Source of the DNA: Rhizobiales bacterium NRL2
GTDB lineage: Bacteria; Pseudomonadota; Alphaproteobacteria; Minwuiales; Minwuiaceae
Direction of reading: 5' to 3'
NCBI GenBank assembly: GCA_001664005.1
Contig: CP016093.1
Location: forward strand, 4,083,031 to 4,147,030
Length of the DNA: 64,000 nucleotides
Made by a program: the position numbers and the translations under genes. This document shows positions 8,886-17,270 of this stretch, piece by piece. The notes beneath the pieces are model-generated. The model was not told the DNA's origin. It did not search any database and saw only the letters and a program-made list of their open reading frames with translations. Within the stretch, counting starts at the first letter, position 1, and every line of letters begins with the position of its first letter.

Positions 8886-8964
8886 GGCTCGATGGGTCCG
8901 GTGATCTGAATGGATGGCGGCGCGCCGGGCCGGGGCCGGGCCGCCGCGAGGCTGCGGTTGTCTA

Positions 8965-9609
8965 TCAGCTTGGCCGGTTGGCCGCAATCGCCCGCTCGAA
9001 GGCGGCGACCGCGGCTCCGGGGCCGCCCTCGCGGCCCCAGACGCCATTGACCACCGCCAGAAAATCCGCGCCGGCGCGGACCAGCGGACCGCAGTTCTCC
9101 ACGGTGATCCCGCCGATGGCCACACAGGGGACGGTGGTCATCGAAGACCAGATTTCAATGACATCCGGCGTCACGGAAGTCTTCGGCGTCTTGGTGGCGG
9201 TGCGAAAGAAGGCGCCGAAGGCGACATAGTCGGCGCCGGCATCGCCCAGTTCCATGGCCCGCTGGCGCGAGTCGTAGCAGGAGACGCCGACGATCGCATC
9301 GTCGCCCACGATGGCGCGCGCTTCCGGATAGGGCGTGTCCTCCGCGCCCACGTGGACGCCGTCCGCCCCCATCTCGACGGCGATGTCGGGCCGGTCGTTG
9401 ATCAGAAAGGCGACGTCCCGGGCATGCGCGAGCGGCATCAGCCGTTCGACCGCGCGGCGCACATCGTCATCGCCGGCGCCCTTCAGGCGAAGCTGCAGGC
9501 AGGCGACGTCACCGCCGTCCAGCGCGGCGGCCAGATCCTCGGCGAAGGCATCAAGGTCGATCGCCGGCGGGGTGATCAGGTAGAGACGGCAGGAGGCTTC
9601 ATCGGTCAT
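8965..9609 (-). CDS. thiE: Thiamine phosphate synthase
   Basis: 214 residues, a TIM barrel that joins HMP-pyrophosphate and HET-phosphate to form thiamine monophosphate. Recognised motifs are [21 protein letters not shown], the phosphate-binding loop [11 protein letters not shown] and the conserved ADYVAFG. It is alone, with no other thi gene and no recognisable TPP riboswitch in front. The upstream gap to the aldolase gene is only about 50 bases. It may be read from the same transcript as its neighbours, all on the minus strand. Confidence 0.93.
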   Translation of the reverse strand: MTDEASCRLYLITPPAIDLDAFAEDLAAALDGGDVACLQLRLKGAGDDDVRRAVERLMPLAHARDVAFLINDRPDIAVEMGADGVHVGAEDTPYPEARAIVGDDAIVGVSCYDSRQRAMELGDAGADYVAFGAFFRTATKTPKTSVTPDVIEIWSSMTTVPCVAIGGITVENCGPLVRAGADFLAVVNGVWGREGGPGAAVAAFERAIAANRPS

Positions 9610-9658
9610 GCCGTCCTGTTAGACCCGCCCCGCGGACGATGCAACATGGACCGTACGG

Positions 9659-10423
9659 CTACGCCCGGAAACCCGGATCGATGCGGTCGAGCTTGCGCAG
9701 CAGGCCCGGCCAGTCGCGCTTGCCCAGCGGCGAGAACTTGTCGAACTGCTGGGCGGTGAACTCGCAGGTTTCCTCGTCCGGCAGGTGCAGTTCGCGGCCG
9801 CTGCCCAGGCAATCGACCTGAAGCTGGCAGGACTTCTCCAGATAGAACAGCACGTTGAAGGTCTCCGAAACCGACTCGCCGCAGGTCAGCAGGCCGTGGT
9901 TGCGCAGGATCATCGCCTTGTTCTTGCCCAGGTGGCCTATCAGCCGCTCGCGCTCGGAGTGGTCGAGCGCGACGCCTTCGTAGTCGTGATAGGAAAGGCG
10001 GTTGTGGAACCGGAGCGCGGTCTGGGCCAGCGGCAGCAGCCCGTCCTTCATGGCGGAGACGGCCATGCCCGCGCGGGTATGGGTGTGTGCCGCACAAGTC
10101 ACGTCCGGGCGGCCGCTCAGCACCGCCGAATGGATGGTGAAGCCCGCCTGGTTGATCGGATAACCGCCGTCCAGCAGCACGTTGTTGTCGTAGTCCACCT
10201 TCACCAGGCTGGACGCCGTGATCTCGTCGAAGAACAGCCCGTGCGGATTGAGCAGGAAGGCGTCCTCGCCCGGCACGCGGGCCGAGATATGGGTCGCGGT
10301 CAGGTCGTCCCAGCCATAGTGGGCGACGAGACGGTAGAAGGCCGCGAGATCGACGCGGACGTCCCATTCGGCGTCCGAGACCTTGTCGCGGACGGATTTC
10401 ACGATCGGTGCGGTATCAGGCAT
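9659..10423 (-). CDS. Class II aldolase/adducin family protein
   Basis: 254 residues with the zinc-binding pattern of the class II aldolase fold: the His-x-His in CAAHTHTRAG and a third histidine in ILRNHGLLT. Bacterial members cleave fuculose or ribulose phosphates, but many are uncharacterised and resemble adducin heads. The sequence ISARVPGEDAFLLNPHGLFFDEI is typical of the uncharacterised proteobacterial group. It lies 33 bases downstream of the encapsulin gene in the same direction. Nothing indicates that it is a cargo: no targeting peptide is seen at its C-terminus. Confidence 0.9.
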   Translation of the reverse strand: MPDTAPIVKSVRDKVSDAEWDVRVDLAAFYRLVAHYGWDDLTATHISARVPGEDAFLLNPHGLFFDEITASSLVKVDYDNNVLLDGGYPINQAGFTIHSAVLSGRPDVTCAAHTHTRAGMAVSAMKDGLLPLAQTALRFHNRLSYHDYEGVALDHSERERLIGHLGKNKAMILRNHGLLTCGESVSETFNVLFYLEKSCQLQVDCLGSGRELHLPDEETCEFTAQQFDKFSPLGKRDWPGLLRKLDRIDPGFRA

Positions 10424-10456
10424 GTTTCACGTTTCCTCCCGGCAGTGCTTCCCGCT

Positions 10457-11269
10457 TCAGCCGGCCGCGACGGGCAGCGACAGTGCGGCCTCGTCACCGA
10501 TCACGCGGAAAGTGAGCGTCTCCTGAATATACAGGCGGACGCGCTCGGCGTCATGAGACGAATATCCGATGGCGAAGTCCCGCCCGACGAATAGCTCGAA
10601 GTCGCCGCCACGGGTCGACAGCAGCACGCCGCCGTCCAGGGAGCGGCAGGGAATGACCGGGCCGTCCAGCAGTCGCTGCACATGGTCGAGCACGCGCCGG
10701 CCTTCGGTGGTCACGGCGCTCTGGAGACCGGTATAGAGGTCCGAACCGACCACCAGCGCATAGGGGCCATGCGCACCGACTGCGGTCAGCCGGTCGAGTC
10801 CCTCGGCGATGACGCGCGGCCAGGCGGTGGCGTCTTCGGGCGCCGGACCCACCGAGTCTCCGGCGCGCTCCATGATCCCTTCGACGCCGGCGGCGCCATA
10901 TCCGTGAAACACCATGCGGTCCTCGGCCATGGCGATGTCGCGCGCGGCCTCGATGACGCTGTCGATGTCGGCGTCCGGCGCGCCGCGGGCCAGGTCGTCC
11001 AGTTCCCGCATGGCGATGTCGAAATCGACGCGCAGTTCGACCATCGGCAGCACTTCCCGGCTGCGCGCCTCGACGCCCTCGAAAACCGGCTCGGACAGCC
11101 GCGTCACACGACCTGTGGCGACGGCGTCATGCCGGTAACCGAGAGGACCATTGAAGTCCACGACCCGCCGGGCCGCGAGCACGGACTTCAGCGTGTCGGC
11201 GGCCGTCTCGTCGATTTCCGCCCAGCCTTCCGCCGTGATGGGCGCCAGGTTTCGCTTCAGATCATCCAT
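10457..11269 (-). CDS. Family 1 encapsulin nanocompartment shell protein
   Basis: 270 residues with the HK97-like encapsulin (linocin M18) sequence: LKRNLAPITAEGWAEIDE at the N-terminus, then RRVVDFNGPLGY, the EDRMVFHGYG region and the C-terminal IGYSSHDAERVRLYIQETLT. Such subunits self-assemble into an icosahedral protein shell. The ATG at 11269 was chosen over a GTG (11284) and an ATG (11275) because GGGAG lies six bases before it and it gives the usual family start MDDL. The gene begins just after the EncFtn cargo gene, so shell and cargo are made together. It stores iron if the cargo behaves as in Rhodospirillum rubrum. Confidence 0.95.
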   Translation of the reverse strand: MDDLKRNLAPITAEGWAEIDETAADTLKSVLAARRVVDFNGPLGYRHDAVATGRVTRLSEPVFEGVEARSREVLPMVELRVDFDIAMRELDDLARGAPDADIDSVIEAARDIAMAEDRMVFHGYGAAGVEGIMERAGDSVGPAPEDATAWPRVIAEGLDRLTAVGAHGPYALVVGSDLYTGLQSAVTTEGRRVLDHVQRLLDGPVIPCRSLDGGVLLSTRGGDFELFVGRDFAIGYSSHDAERVRLYIQETLTFRVIGDEAALSLPVAAG

Positions 11270-11280
11270 CGTCATCTCCC

Positions 11281-11652
11281 TCACGCCTTCAGGCTGCGAA
11301 TGCCCAGATCACCGTCCCCGCCGGCCGGTTCGCCGTGCGCTTCGCCCGCGTCGCCGTCTTCACCGTGATGGCCGGTGATCGGGCCTTCGGTAAACAGGTT
11401 GGCGCGCAGTTCCTCATCCAGCTTGGGCATGTTCCGGCGCAGCCATTCCAGGTTCATCGCCGCGTGTTCGATTTCCTCGTCGCGGTTGTGGGCCAGCACC
11501 GCCTTGAGCTCGGCATCGCCGGTCGCGTCGACGCGCTGCTGGTACCAGTCCACAGCCTCGAACTCTTCCATCAGGCTGACGATCGCCCGATGGAGATCCA
11601 GGGTCTCTTCCGACAGGCGTTCGATCGGCTCGTGCAGACCTTCGCTGGACAT
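11281..11652 (-). CDS. Encapsulated ferritin (EncFtn) with C-terminal cargo-loading peptide
   Basis: 123 residues. The first about 95 are a two-helix EncFtn domain. Glu30, Glu60 and His63 correspond to the ferroxidase ligands Glu32, Glu62 and His65 of the R. rubrum protein, and Glu29, Glu32, Trp36 and Tyr37 are also kept (RAIVSLMEEFEAVDWY, HNRDEEIEHAAM). A Gly/Asp/His-rich linker follows, and the protein ends DLGIRSLKA, the encapsulation signal that docks cargo inside the shell. A strong AGGAGG precedes the ATG at 11652. It oxidises Fe(II) for mineral storage in the shell encoded next door. Confidence 0.95.
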   Translation of the reverse strand: MSSEGLHEPIERLSEETLDLHRAIVSLMEEFEAVDWYQQRVDATGDAELKAVLAHNRDEEIEHAAMNLEWLRRNMPKLDEELRANLFTEGPITGHHGEDGDAGEAHGEPAGGDGDLGIRSLKA

Positions 11653-11790
11653 TCCAATCCTCCTCGACTTGGCAGAACCGTCTAGGTGGTGGCAAGTTGG
11701 GCGGATCGAAAGGGGTGCGGGACAATCCGCGGCAAAGGCCGCAGGATGACCCGCGTACCACGCACCCGACCATCACGGAGAAGACGATCC

Positions 11791-12780
11791 ATGAAGCAGA
11801 TGCAGTTCAGCCGCTTCGGCAAGCCCTGGGAAGTCGCGGAAATCGTCGAGGCCGATGAACCCGGTCCGCCCGGCCCGGGCCGGGTCAATGTCCAGGTGCT
11901 GGCGAGCCCGATCAATCCGGCCGATCTGCTGAACATGGAAGGCCGCTACGGCGCGGAGCCGCCGAAGCTGCCCATGACCCAAGGCGCCGAAGGGGTCGGC
12001 CGCGTCACCGCCGTGGGCGAGGGCGTCGACAATGTGAAGGTCGGCGACCTGGTGACCCCGCCGGCGCGGGGCATGTGGCGCGAGATGGCCCAGGGCCCCG
12101 CGCGCGGACTGGTCGCCCTGCCGGAGAATGCCGATCTGCTGCAGCTCGCCATGCTGCGCGCCAATCCGGCGACGGCGTGGCTGATGCTGAAGGACTACGT
12201 GACGCTGGAGGCCGGCGACTGCGTGATCCAGAACGCCGCCAACTCGGCGGTCGGCCGGCACCTCATCCGGCTGGCGAAATCCCAGGGCTGGCGCACGGTG
12301 AACGTGGTTCGCCGTCCCGAGCTGGTGGCCGAACTGACCGAACTCGGCGCCGATCATGTGCTGGTCGACGGCGACGACCTGGACGCCCGCGTCGCGGAAG
12401 CGACCGGCGGCGCGGCGCCGAAGCTCGGCATCGACGCCATCGGCGGCAGCGCCGTCCAGCGCCTCGCCCGCTGCGTCGCCGACGGCGGCACGGTGGTGAA
12501 CTATGGTCTGCTGTCGGGCGAGCCGCTGATGATCGACGCTCGGGAGACCGTCTTCCGCGACATCACGCTGCGCGGGTTCTGGCTCGCCGCCTGGTTCGGG
12601 ACGACCGACCCGAAGGAAATCGGCGCCACTTACGCCTTCCTGGGCGAGAAGATCGCGTCCGGTGAGCTGCACGCGCCGGTGGAGGCCACCTATCCGCTGG
12701 AGCGCGTGGCCGAAGCGCTGAAGCATTCGGCCCGCGAGGGCCGGTCGGGCAAGATCATCCTGACCATGGGTGACGCCTGA
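11791..12780 (+). CDS. MDR-family reductase (quinone oxidoreductase / 2-enoyl thioester reductase-like)
   Basis: 329 residues of the medium-chain dehydrogenase/reductase superfamily without catalytic zinc cysteines. The N-terminal GroES-like domain contains ASPINPADLLNMEGRYG. The nucleotide domain has NAANSAVGRHLIRLAKSQG. ANPATAWLML is close to the NPxTAxxML of mitochondrial-type trans-2-enoyl-CoA/ACP reductases (MECR), so an NADPH-dependent enoyl reductase or quinone reductase is likely. It diverges from encFtn over 138 bases that hold both promoters. A GGAG lies 12 bases upstream of the ATG. Confidence 0.88.
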   Translation: MKQMQFSRFGKPWEVAEIVEADEPGPPGPGRVNVQVLASPINPADLLNMEGRYGAEPPKLPMTQGAEGVGRVTAVGEGVDNVKVGDLVTPPARGMWREMAQGPARGLVALPENADLLQLAMLRANPATAWLMLKDYVTLEAGDCVIQNAANSAVGRHLIRLAKSQGWRTVNVVRRPELVAELTELGADHVLVDGDDLDARVAEATGGAAPKLGIDAIGGSAVQRLARCVADGGTVVNYGLLSGEPLMIDARETVFRDITLRGFWLAAWFGTTDPKEIGATYAFLGEKIASGELHAPVEATYPLERVAEALKHSAREGRSGKIILTMGDA

Positions 12781-12785
12781 TCGAC

Positions 12786-13493
12786 ATGAAGCGGCCGGTC
12801 CTCCTCGTCGTCCATCAGAAACACTCGGATCCAGGCCGGGTGGGCATGCGTCTGCGCACGTTGGGCCACCAGATCGAGATCTGCCGCCATGCCTGCGGCG
12901 ATCCCCTGCCCGAGAACTTCGACGCCTATCGCGGCGTCGTGGTCTTCGGCGGCCCGATGAGCGCGAATGACGACCACGAGCCCTTCATCCGCAGCGAACT
13001 GGACTGGATCCCCCGCGCGGTGGAAAGCGGCGCGCCGTTCCTCGGCATCTGCCTGGGGGCGCAGCTTCTGGCGCGCGCGGGCGGCGCGGCAGTGCGCGCC
13101 CACCCCGAGGGCCTGGTCGAGATCGGCTACTACCCCGTACGCGCCACCGAGGCAGGCCAGGATCTGTTCCCCAACGAGATGCACATCTTCCAGTGGCACC
13201 GGGAAGGATTCGAACTGCCCGAAGACGCCGAACTGCTGGCCACCGGCGACGCCTATCAGAACCAGGCCTTCTCCCTGTGCGATCATGCCATCGGCATCCA
13301 GTTCCATCCGGAAGTCACCGAGCAGATGAACCGCCGCTGGCTGATCGGCGGCGCCGAGCGGCTCGGCCTGCCCAACGCCCAGCAGCCCGAAGCGCACATC
13401 GCCGGACGCCGCCAGCACGACGTCTTCGTCGACGAATGGGTCGACGACTTTCTGGGCCAATGGCTGGCCCGCGACGGGCGCGGGACCGACTGA
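12786..13493 (+). CDS. Class I glutamine amidotransferase domain protein
   Basis: 235 residues, a stand-alone GATase. The nucleophile Cys89 lies in FLGICLGAQLLA and the His174/Glu176 pair in IQFHPEVT completes the triad. An early VVVFGGPMSAN matches the oxyanion region. Stand-alone members hydrolyse glutamine or gamma-glutamyl compounds, or pair with a separate synthetase; no synthetase is nearby. It starts six bases after the reductase gene stop and is probably cotranscribed. The substrate is unknown. Confidence 0.9.
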   Translation: MKRPVLLVVHQKHSDPGRVGMRLRTLGHQIEICRHACGDPLPENFDAYRGVVVFGGPMSANDDHEPFIRSELDWIPRAVESGAPFLGICLGAQLLARAGGAAVRAHPEGLVEIGYYPVRATEAGQDLFPNEMHIFQWHREGFELPEDAELLATGDAYQNQAFSLCDHAIGIQFHPEVTEQMNRRWLIGGAERLGLPNAQQPEAHIAGRRQHDVFVDEWVDDFLGQWLARDGRGTD

Positions 13494-13599
13494 CCCGATT
13501 CGCCCGCCGAGCGGGAACGAAACACGGACACGGCAGGGAGTCCGACGGGCACGGGGAGAACAGAATTCGAGTCTGTTTTCCGGAACATTCGCGAACATA

Positions 13600-13615
13600 A
13601 AGGGAAATTTCCCTT
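13600..13615. repeat. 16-base perfect palindrome between convergent genes
   Basis: AAGGGAAATTTCCCTT is its own reverse complement and overlaps the first base of the cobB stop codon. It sits between the GATase gene and cobB, which converge, so it may act as a weak bidirectional transcription stop. A second short hairpin, AACAGA/TCTGTT followed by TT, lies about 40 bases before it on the plus strand. No long T-run follows either arm, so the role is uncertain. Confidence 0.4.
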
Positions 13616-14937
13616 CAGGTCGTACCACCCGATTCGGTAGGCGATTCGCGCCTGGCGATCACGTGGGCGAAAGAACCCATGACGCTGCCCGCGCGGCGTC
13701 CCATGGGGGGGAGCGGCGTGCCGTCGGCTGCGGCGGCATCGAACAGGGGCTCGCCGGCACCCTCCGACAGCACCGTCGCGTAGTGGAACTCATGCGCCGC
13801 CAGCGGCCCGTCCCAGGGCCCCGGCTCGCGCGGCCTCAGTTCCCGGTAGCCGAGATGGAGGCGCCGTTCCGCGAAGGAGGTTTCCAGCGGCAACAGCCCC
13901 GCCATCCGATGACGCACGCCCTCGGCGTCGACGAGCCCCTCGCCCAGGACCATGTAGCCCCCGCATTCGCCGTAGACCGGCACCCCCAGACCGGCCGCGC
14001 GGCGCAGGCCGTCCAGGAAGTTTCCAGCCATCGCCAGCCGGCCCGCATGCAGTTCCGGATAGCCGCCCGGGAGGAAAACCGCATCGGCCTCCGGCGCGGG
14101 CGGTTCATCGGCCAGCGGCGAGAAGGGCAGGATCTCGGCGCCCGCGCGTCGCCAGCCGTCCAGCAGATGCGGGTAGGCGAAGCAGAAGGCGATATCCCGC
14201 GCGACCGCGACGCGCTGGCCGGGCGGCGGTAGCGCCGGCGGCGCAGATGCTGCGGCCAGGGGCCGGGCCAGCCGTTCCAGGCAGTCGAGGTCGACACACT
14301 CGGCGATCAGGTCGCCCAGCGCATCGATCGCCTTGCTCACCCCTTCGATCTCGGCTGCCGGCACCAGGCCGAGATGCCGTGAAGGCATGGCGAGATCGGC
14401 GCGCCGCTGGACCGCGCCGAGCACAGGGATATTCAGCGGCGCCAGCGCGCCGCGGATCAGGTCGGCGTGGCGGGCGCTGCCGACCCGGTTGAGAATGACC
14501 CCGGCGATACGGATGTCCTCGCGATGGCTGTCGAAGCCCCTGACCAGCGCCGCCGCCGACTGCGCCTGATGGGCGGCATCGAGCACCAGAACCACCGGCA
14601 GGCCGAGCGTTGCGGCGAGGTCGGCGGTGGAGCCGCCGCCCCCGGCTGCACCGTCGAACAGACCCATGACGCCTTCGATCAGCAGCAGACCCGCATCGGC
14701 CGCCTGCGTCGCGGCAAGGCCGCGCAGCATGTCGGACGTCATCGCCCACGGGTCCAGGTTCACCGAGGGCGCGCCGCAGGCCAGGGCGTGGAACATGGGA
14801 TCGATGTAGTCGGGGCCGCACTTGGCCGCCCGCACCCCGCCGCGGCGGGCGAAAGCCGCCAGCAGACCGATCGTCAGCGTCGATTTGCCCGACGCCGAAG
14901 ACGGCGCAGCGAGAATCAGCCCCCCGGCGGCCGTCAC
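13615..14937 (-). CDS. cobB: Cobyrinate a,c-diamide synthase
   Basis: 440 residues. The N-terminal half is a BioD-like ATPase with the P-loop SSASGKSTLTIGLL. The C-terminal half is a class I GATase with its cysteine in YGECGGYMVLGEG. Together they amidate the a and c acetate side chains of (hydrogeno)byrinate in cobalamin synthesis. The start is GTG at 14937. It follows cobA after three bases. These are the only cobalamin genes in the window, and no B12 riboswitch was recognised in front of cobA. Confidence 0.95.
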   Translation of the reverse strand: MTAAGGLILAAPSSASGKSTLTIGLLAAFARRGGVRAAKCGPDYIDPMFHALACGAPSVNLDPWAMTSDMLRGLAATQAADAGLLLIEGVMGLFDGAAGGGGSTADLAATLGLPVVLVLDAAHQAQSAAALVRGFDSHREDIRIAGVILNRVGSARHADLIRGALAPLNIPVLGAVQRRADLAMPSRHLGLVPAAEIEGVSKAIDALGDLIAECVDLDCLERLARPLAAASAPPALPPPGQRVAVARDIAFCFAYPHLLDGWRRAGAEILPFSPLADEPPAPEADAVFLPGGYPELHAGRLAMAGNFLDGLRRAAGLGVPVYGECGGYMVLGEGLVDAEGVRHRMAGLLPLETSFAERRLHLGYRELRPREPGPWDGPLAAHEFHYATVLSEGAGEPLFDAAAADGTPLPPMGRRAGSVMGSFAHVIARRESPTESGGTT

Positions 14938-14940
14938 CGG

Positions 14941-15810
14941 TCAGCCGGCGTCTCGGGAGCCGCGCCCCAGCGCCTGAAAGACATCCTGAGGCGCGGGCGC
15001 GCCGGCCTGCCAGTCGAGGACGCGGCGCAGCGGCACCACGCCGCCGACGCAGATCAGGGCGGGCGGCGTGATCCCCTCGGTCTCGACATCGTCGGCCGCC
15101 TCGCCAAGCGTCGTCTCCAGCACCCGCTGGGTCGGCAGGCTGGCGTCGCAGACCACCGCCACCGGTTCATCCGGCGAACGGCCGGCGGCCATCAGCCGGC
15201 GCGCGATATGGTCGAGATGTTTCACCGCCATGTACATGACGATGACCGGGGAGCCTTTGGCGATGGCATCCCAGTCGATCCGCGAGGGCGCCAGACCGTT
15301 CTGGTCGTGGCCGGTCAGAAAGGTCACTGCCTGATTGACGTCGCGGTGGGTCACCGGAATGCCGGCATAGGCGAGGCCGCCGACTCCAGCGGTGACGCCG
15401 GGAATGATGCGGAACGGCACGCCGGCCTCCGCCAGGCTCAGCGCCTCCTCGCCGCCGCGCCCGAAGACGAAGGGGTCGCCGCCCTTGAGCCGCAGCACGC
15501 GCTTGCCCTCGCGCGCCAGCTCGATCAGGCGGAGCGAGATGTCGCGCTGTTTTGGCGACGGCTTGCCGCCGCGCTTGCCGGCATACTCGGTCGGCACGTC
15601 CGTCCGCACCCAGCCCAGGATACGGCTGTCGACCAGGGCGTCGTAGACGACGACGTCGGCCTGCTTCAGCGCCGAGAGCGCGTGCAGGGTAACGAGGCCC
15701 GGATCGCCCGGCCCCGCGCCGGCCAGCCAGACCCAGCCCGGCAGGAACTCGGGCCAGACCATGTCGGTGCCGGTGTCGATGTCATGGATGTTTCGCATCG
15801 CCCTCAGCAT
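14941..15810 (-). CDS. cobA: Uroporphyrinogen-III C-methyltransferase
   Basis: 289 residues of the SUMT family, which adds two methyl groups to uroporphyrinogen III to give precorrin-2. The motifs are the N-terminal VWLAGAGPGDPGLVTL, KGGDPFVFGRGGEEA and PGVTAGVGGLAYAGIP. It is coupled to cobB, so it serves cobalamin. A second SUMT domain for siroheme is fused in cysG at 31010. The ATG at 15810 has no good ribosome-binding site. The ATG at 15798 lies after GAGGGC but very close to it, so the start is uncertain by four codons. Confidence 0.94.
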   Translation of the reverse strand: MLRAMRNIHDIDTGTDMVWPEFLPGWVWLAGAGPGDPGLVTLHALSALKQADVVVYDALVDSRILGWVRTDVPTEYAGKRGGKPSPKQRDISLRLIELAREGKRVLRLKGGDPFVFGRGGEEALSLAEAGVPFRIIPGVTAGVGGLAYAGIPVTHRDVNQAVTFLTGHDQNGLAPSRIDWDAIAKGSPVIVMYMAVKHLDHIARRLMAAGRSPDEPVAVVCDASLPTQRVLETTLGEAADDVETEGITPPALICVGGVVPLRRVLDWQAGAPAPQDVFQALGRGSRDAG

Positions 15811-15848
15811 AGCGCGGCGGGGCCGCCGCGTCCTTCCATTCGCGGCGT

Positions 15849-16355
15849 CTAGTCGTCGCGCGTCTCGTCGATTTCGCTGATCAGCGGTTCGTGGCCGGTG
15901 GCGCGGGCGAAGGCCACCAGGTCATCCGGCGCGATCTGCGTCGTGGCGTCGTTGCGCAGCGGATGGAAATTGAGCGGATCGATGTCCAGCATCTCCTGGT
16001 CCAGCACCAATGTGACCTCACCGCGGTGATCGTTGATCACCGAGAACGGCGTCACCGACCCCGGTTCGATACCCAGCTTCTCGCGCAGCAGATCCGGCTT
16101 GCCGAAGCTGAGCTGCGCCGCGCCGAGACGCTTGCGCAGCGCCTTGAGATCGACGCGGCGGTCCTCCAGGCAGACCACCAGCCAGAGCGCGCCCTTCTTG
16201 TCCTTAAGGAATAGGTTCTTGGTATGACCGCCCAGCAGGTCCCCGCGCAGGTCCTTCGCCTCCTCGACGGTGAAGACCGGCGGATGATCCACGGTACGGG
16301 TTTCGATGCCCAGCTCGTCCAGCCGCGCCATCAGGCTCTCGCGCGTCGCCGTCAT
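15849..16355 (-). CDS. YbaK/ProX-type aminoacyl-tRNA deacylase
   Basis: 168 residues of the YbaK/EbsC family, stand-alone editing domains that remove mis-attached alanine or cysteine from tRNA(Pro). Conserved elements are TVDHPPVFTVEEA, GGHTKNLFLKDKKG and GSVTPFSVIND. The ATG at 16355 follows GGGGAGGTGAGC, a strong ribosome-binding site, and lies two bases after the enoyl-CoA hydratase stop. An upstream in-frame extension reads through that gene and was discarded. Length and motifs fit the ProXp-Ala group best. Confidence 0.9.
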   Translation of the reverse strand: MTATRESLMARLDELGIETRTVDHPPVFTVEEAKDLRGDLLGGHTKNLFLKDKKGALWLVVCLEDRRVDLKALRKRLGAAQLSFGKPDLLREKLGIEPGSVTPFSVINDHRGEVTLVLDQEMLDIDPLNFHPLRNDATTQIAPDDLVAFARATGHEPLISEIDETRDD

Positions 16356-16357
16356 GC

Positions 16358-17119
16358 TCACCTCCCCTGAAAGACCGGCTTGCGCCGTTCCGCGATGGCG
16401 CGCTGGCCCTCCTTGAAGTCTTCCGAAACGATGCACGAATGGACGCCCAGCATGGCCTTCTCCTCGTCCAGGTCGCCGCGGGCCACGGCGTTCAGCACCG
16501 ATTTCATGCCGCGGACGGCCAGCGGCGCCATGCCGGCGATCTCGGCGACATAGCCGGCGACGAACGCGTCGAATTCCGCCGGCTCCACCAGGTGATCCAG
16601 AAACCCGACCCGCTTCATCTCGTTGGCGTCGAAGGTCTCGCCGGCGAGATAGAGCCGCTTTGCCGGCCCGAGGCCGATGCGCCCCACGGCCCGGCGCAGG
16701 CCGCTGATCTGGTAGTGAATGCCGAAGCGCGCGGGCGGAATGAACATGCGCTGGCCCTTCTGGCCGATGCGGAAGTCGCAGGCCATGGCGACGTCCGTTC
16801 CACCACCATAGACGGAGCCGTTGAGCGCGCAGACAGTGGCCCCGGGGAAATGCTCCAGGGCATTGGAAAGCCGGCTCAGCGGATCATCGTCCCACGGCCA
16901 CTGGTCGCCGACACCGCTCAGGTCGGCGCCGGAGCAGAAACTCCGCCCGCCCGCGCCGGTCAAGACCAGCACGCGGATGGCGCGATCCCCGGCGAGGCGC
17001 TCGATCACCTCGGCGACGTCACACATGGTCGGCACGTCGAGGGCGTTGTGCTTTTCGGGGCGGTTCAGCGTCAGCTTGACGACGGAGGCGGCGCGATCGA
17101 CCAGAAGGGCTTCGGACAT
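16358..17119 (-). CDS. Enoyl-CoA hydratase/isomerase family protein
   Basis: 253 residues of the crotonase fold. The oxyanion-forming stretches are FCSGADLSGVG and ALNGSVYGGGTDVAMACD. The position of the second catalytic glutamate of true hydratases is not clearly conserved (FGIHYQISGLRRAVG), so an isomerase, hydrolase or decarboxylase role is possible. It is the first of a two-gene unit with the YbaK gene and diverges from the MBL hydrolase gene. It is one of four crotonase genes in this window. Confidence 0.9.
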   Translation of the reverse strand: MSEALLVDRAASVVKLTLNRPEKHNALDVPTMCDVAEVIERLAGDRAIRVLVLTGAGGRSFCSGADLSGVGDQWPWDDDPLSRLSNALEHFPGATVCALNGSVYGGGTDVAMACDFRIGQKGQRMFIPPARFGIHYQISGLRRAVGRIGLGPAKRLYLAGETFDANEMKRVGFLDHLVEPAEFDAFVAGYVAEIAGMAPLAVRGMKSVLNAVARGDLDEEKAMLGVHSCIVSEDFKEGQRAIAERRKPVFQGR

Positions 17120-17270
17120 GTCGTTTTCCAGCTTGCTTCGGCCCACGAGGGGCGGGAATCTGCGTCAAGACCGTGCGATTCTTCACTTTATCCGGTCTGG
17201 TTGGCGGTATAGGTAGATCATTGGCTGCCGCACTGTCCATCGGCAGGCGGCGCGAACAGAGGGGGGAAGT

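Noticed and set aside
8886-8964. TPP or other riboswitch near thiE/efp.
   Set aside because: No conserved TPP elements (CUGAGA or ACYUGA) were found near the thiE start or in the short gaps.
13585-13598. GAAC-N6-GAAC near 13585, a possible LexA box.
   Set aside because: Spacing is six, not seven as in the alphaproteobacterial consensus, and it lies between convergent gene ends.
15811-15848. Cobalamin riboswitch before cobA-cobB.
   Set aside because: The gap is far too short and has no B12-box-like sequence.
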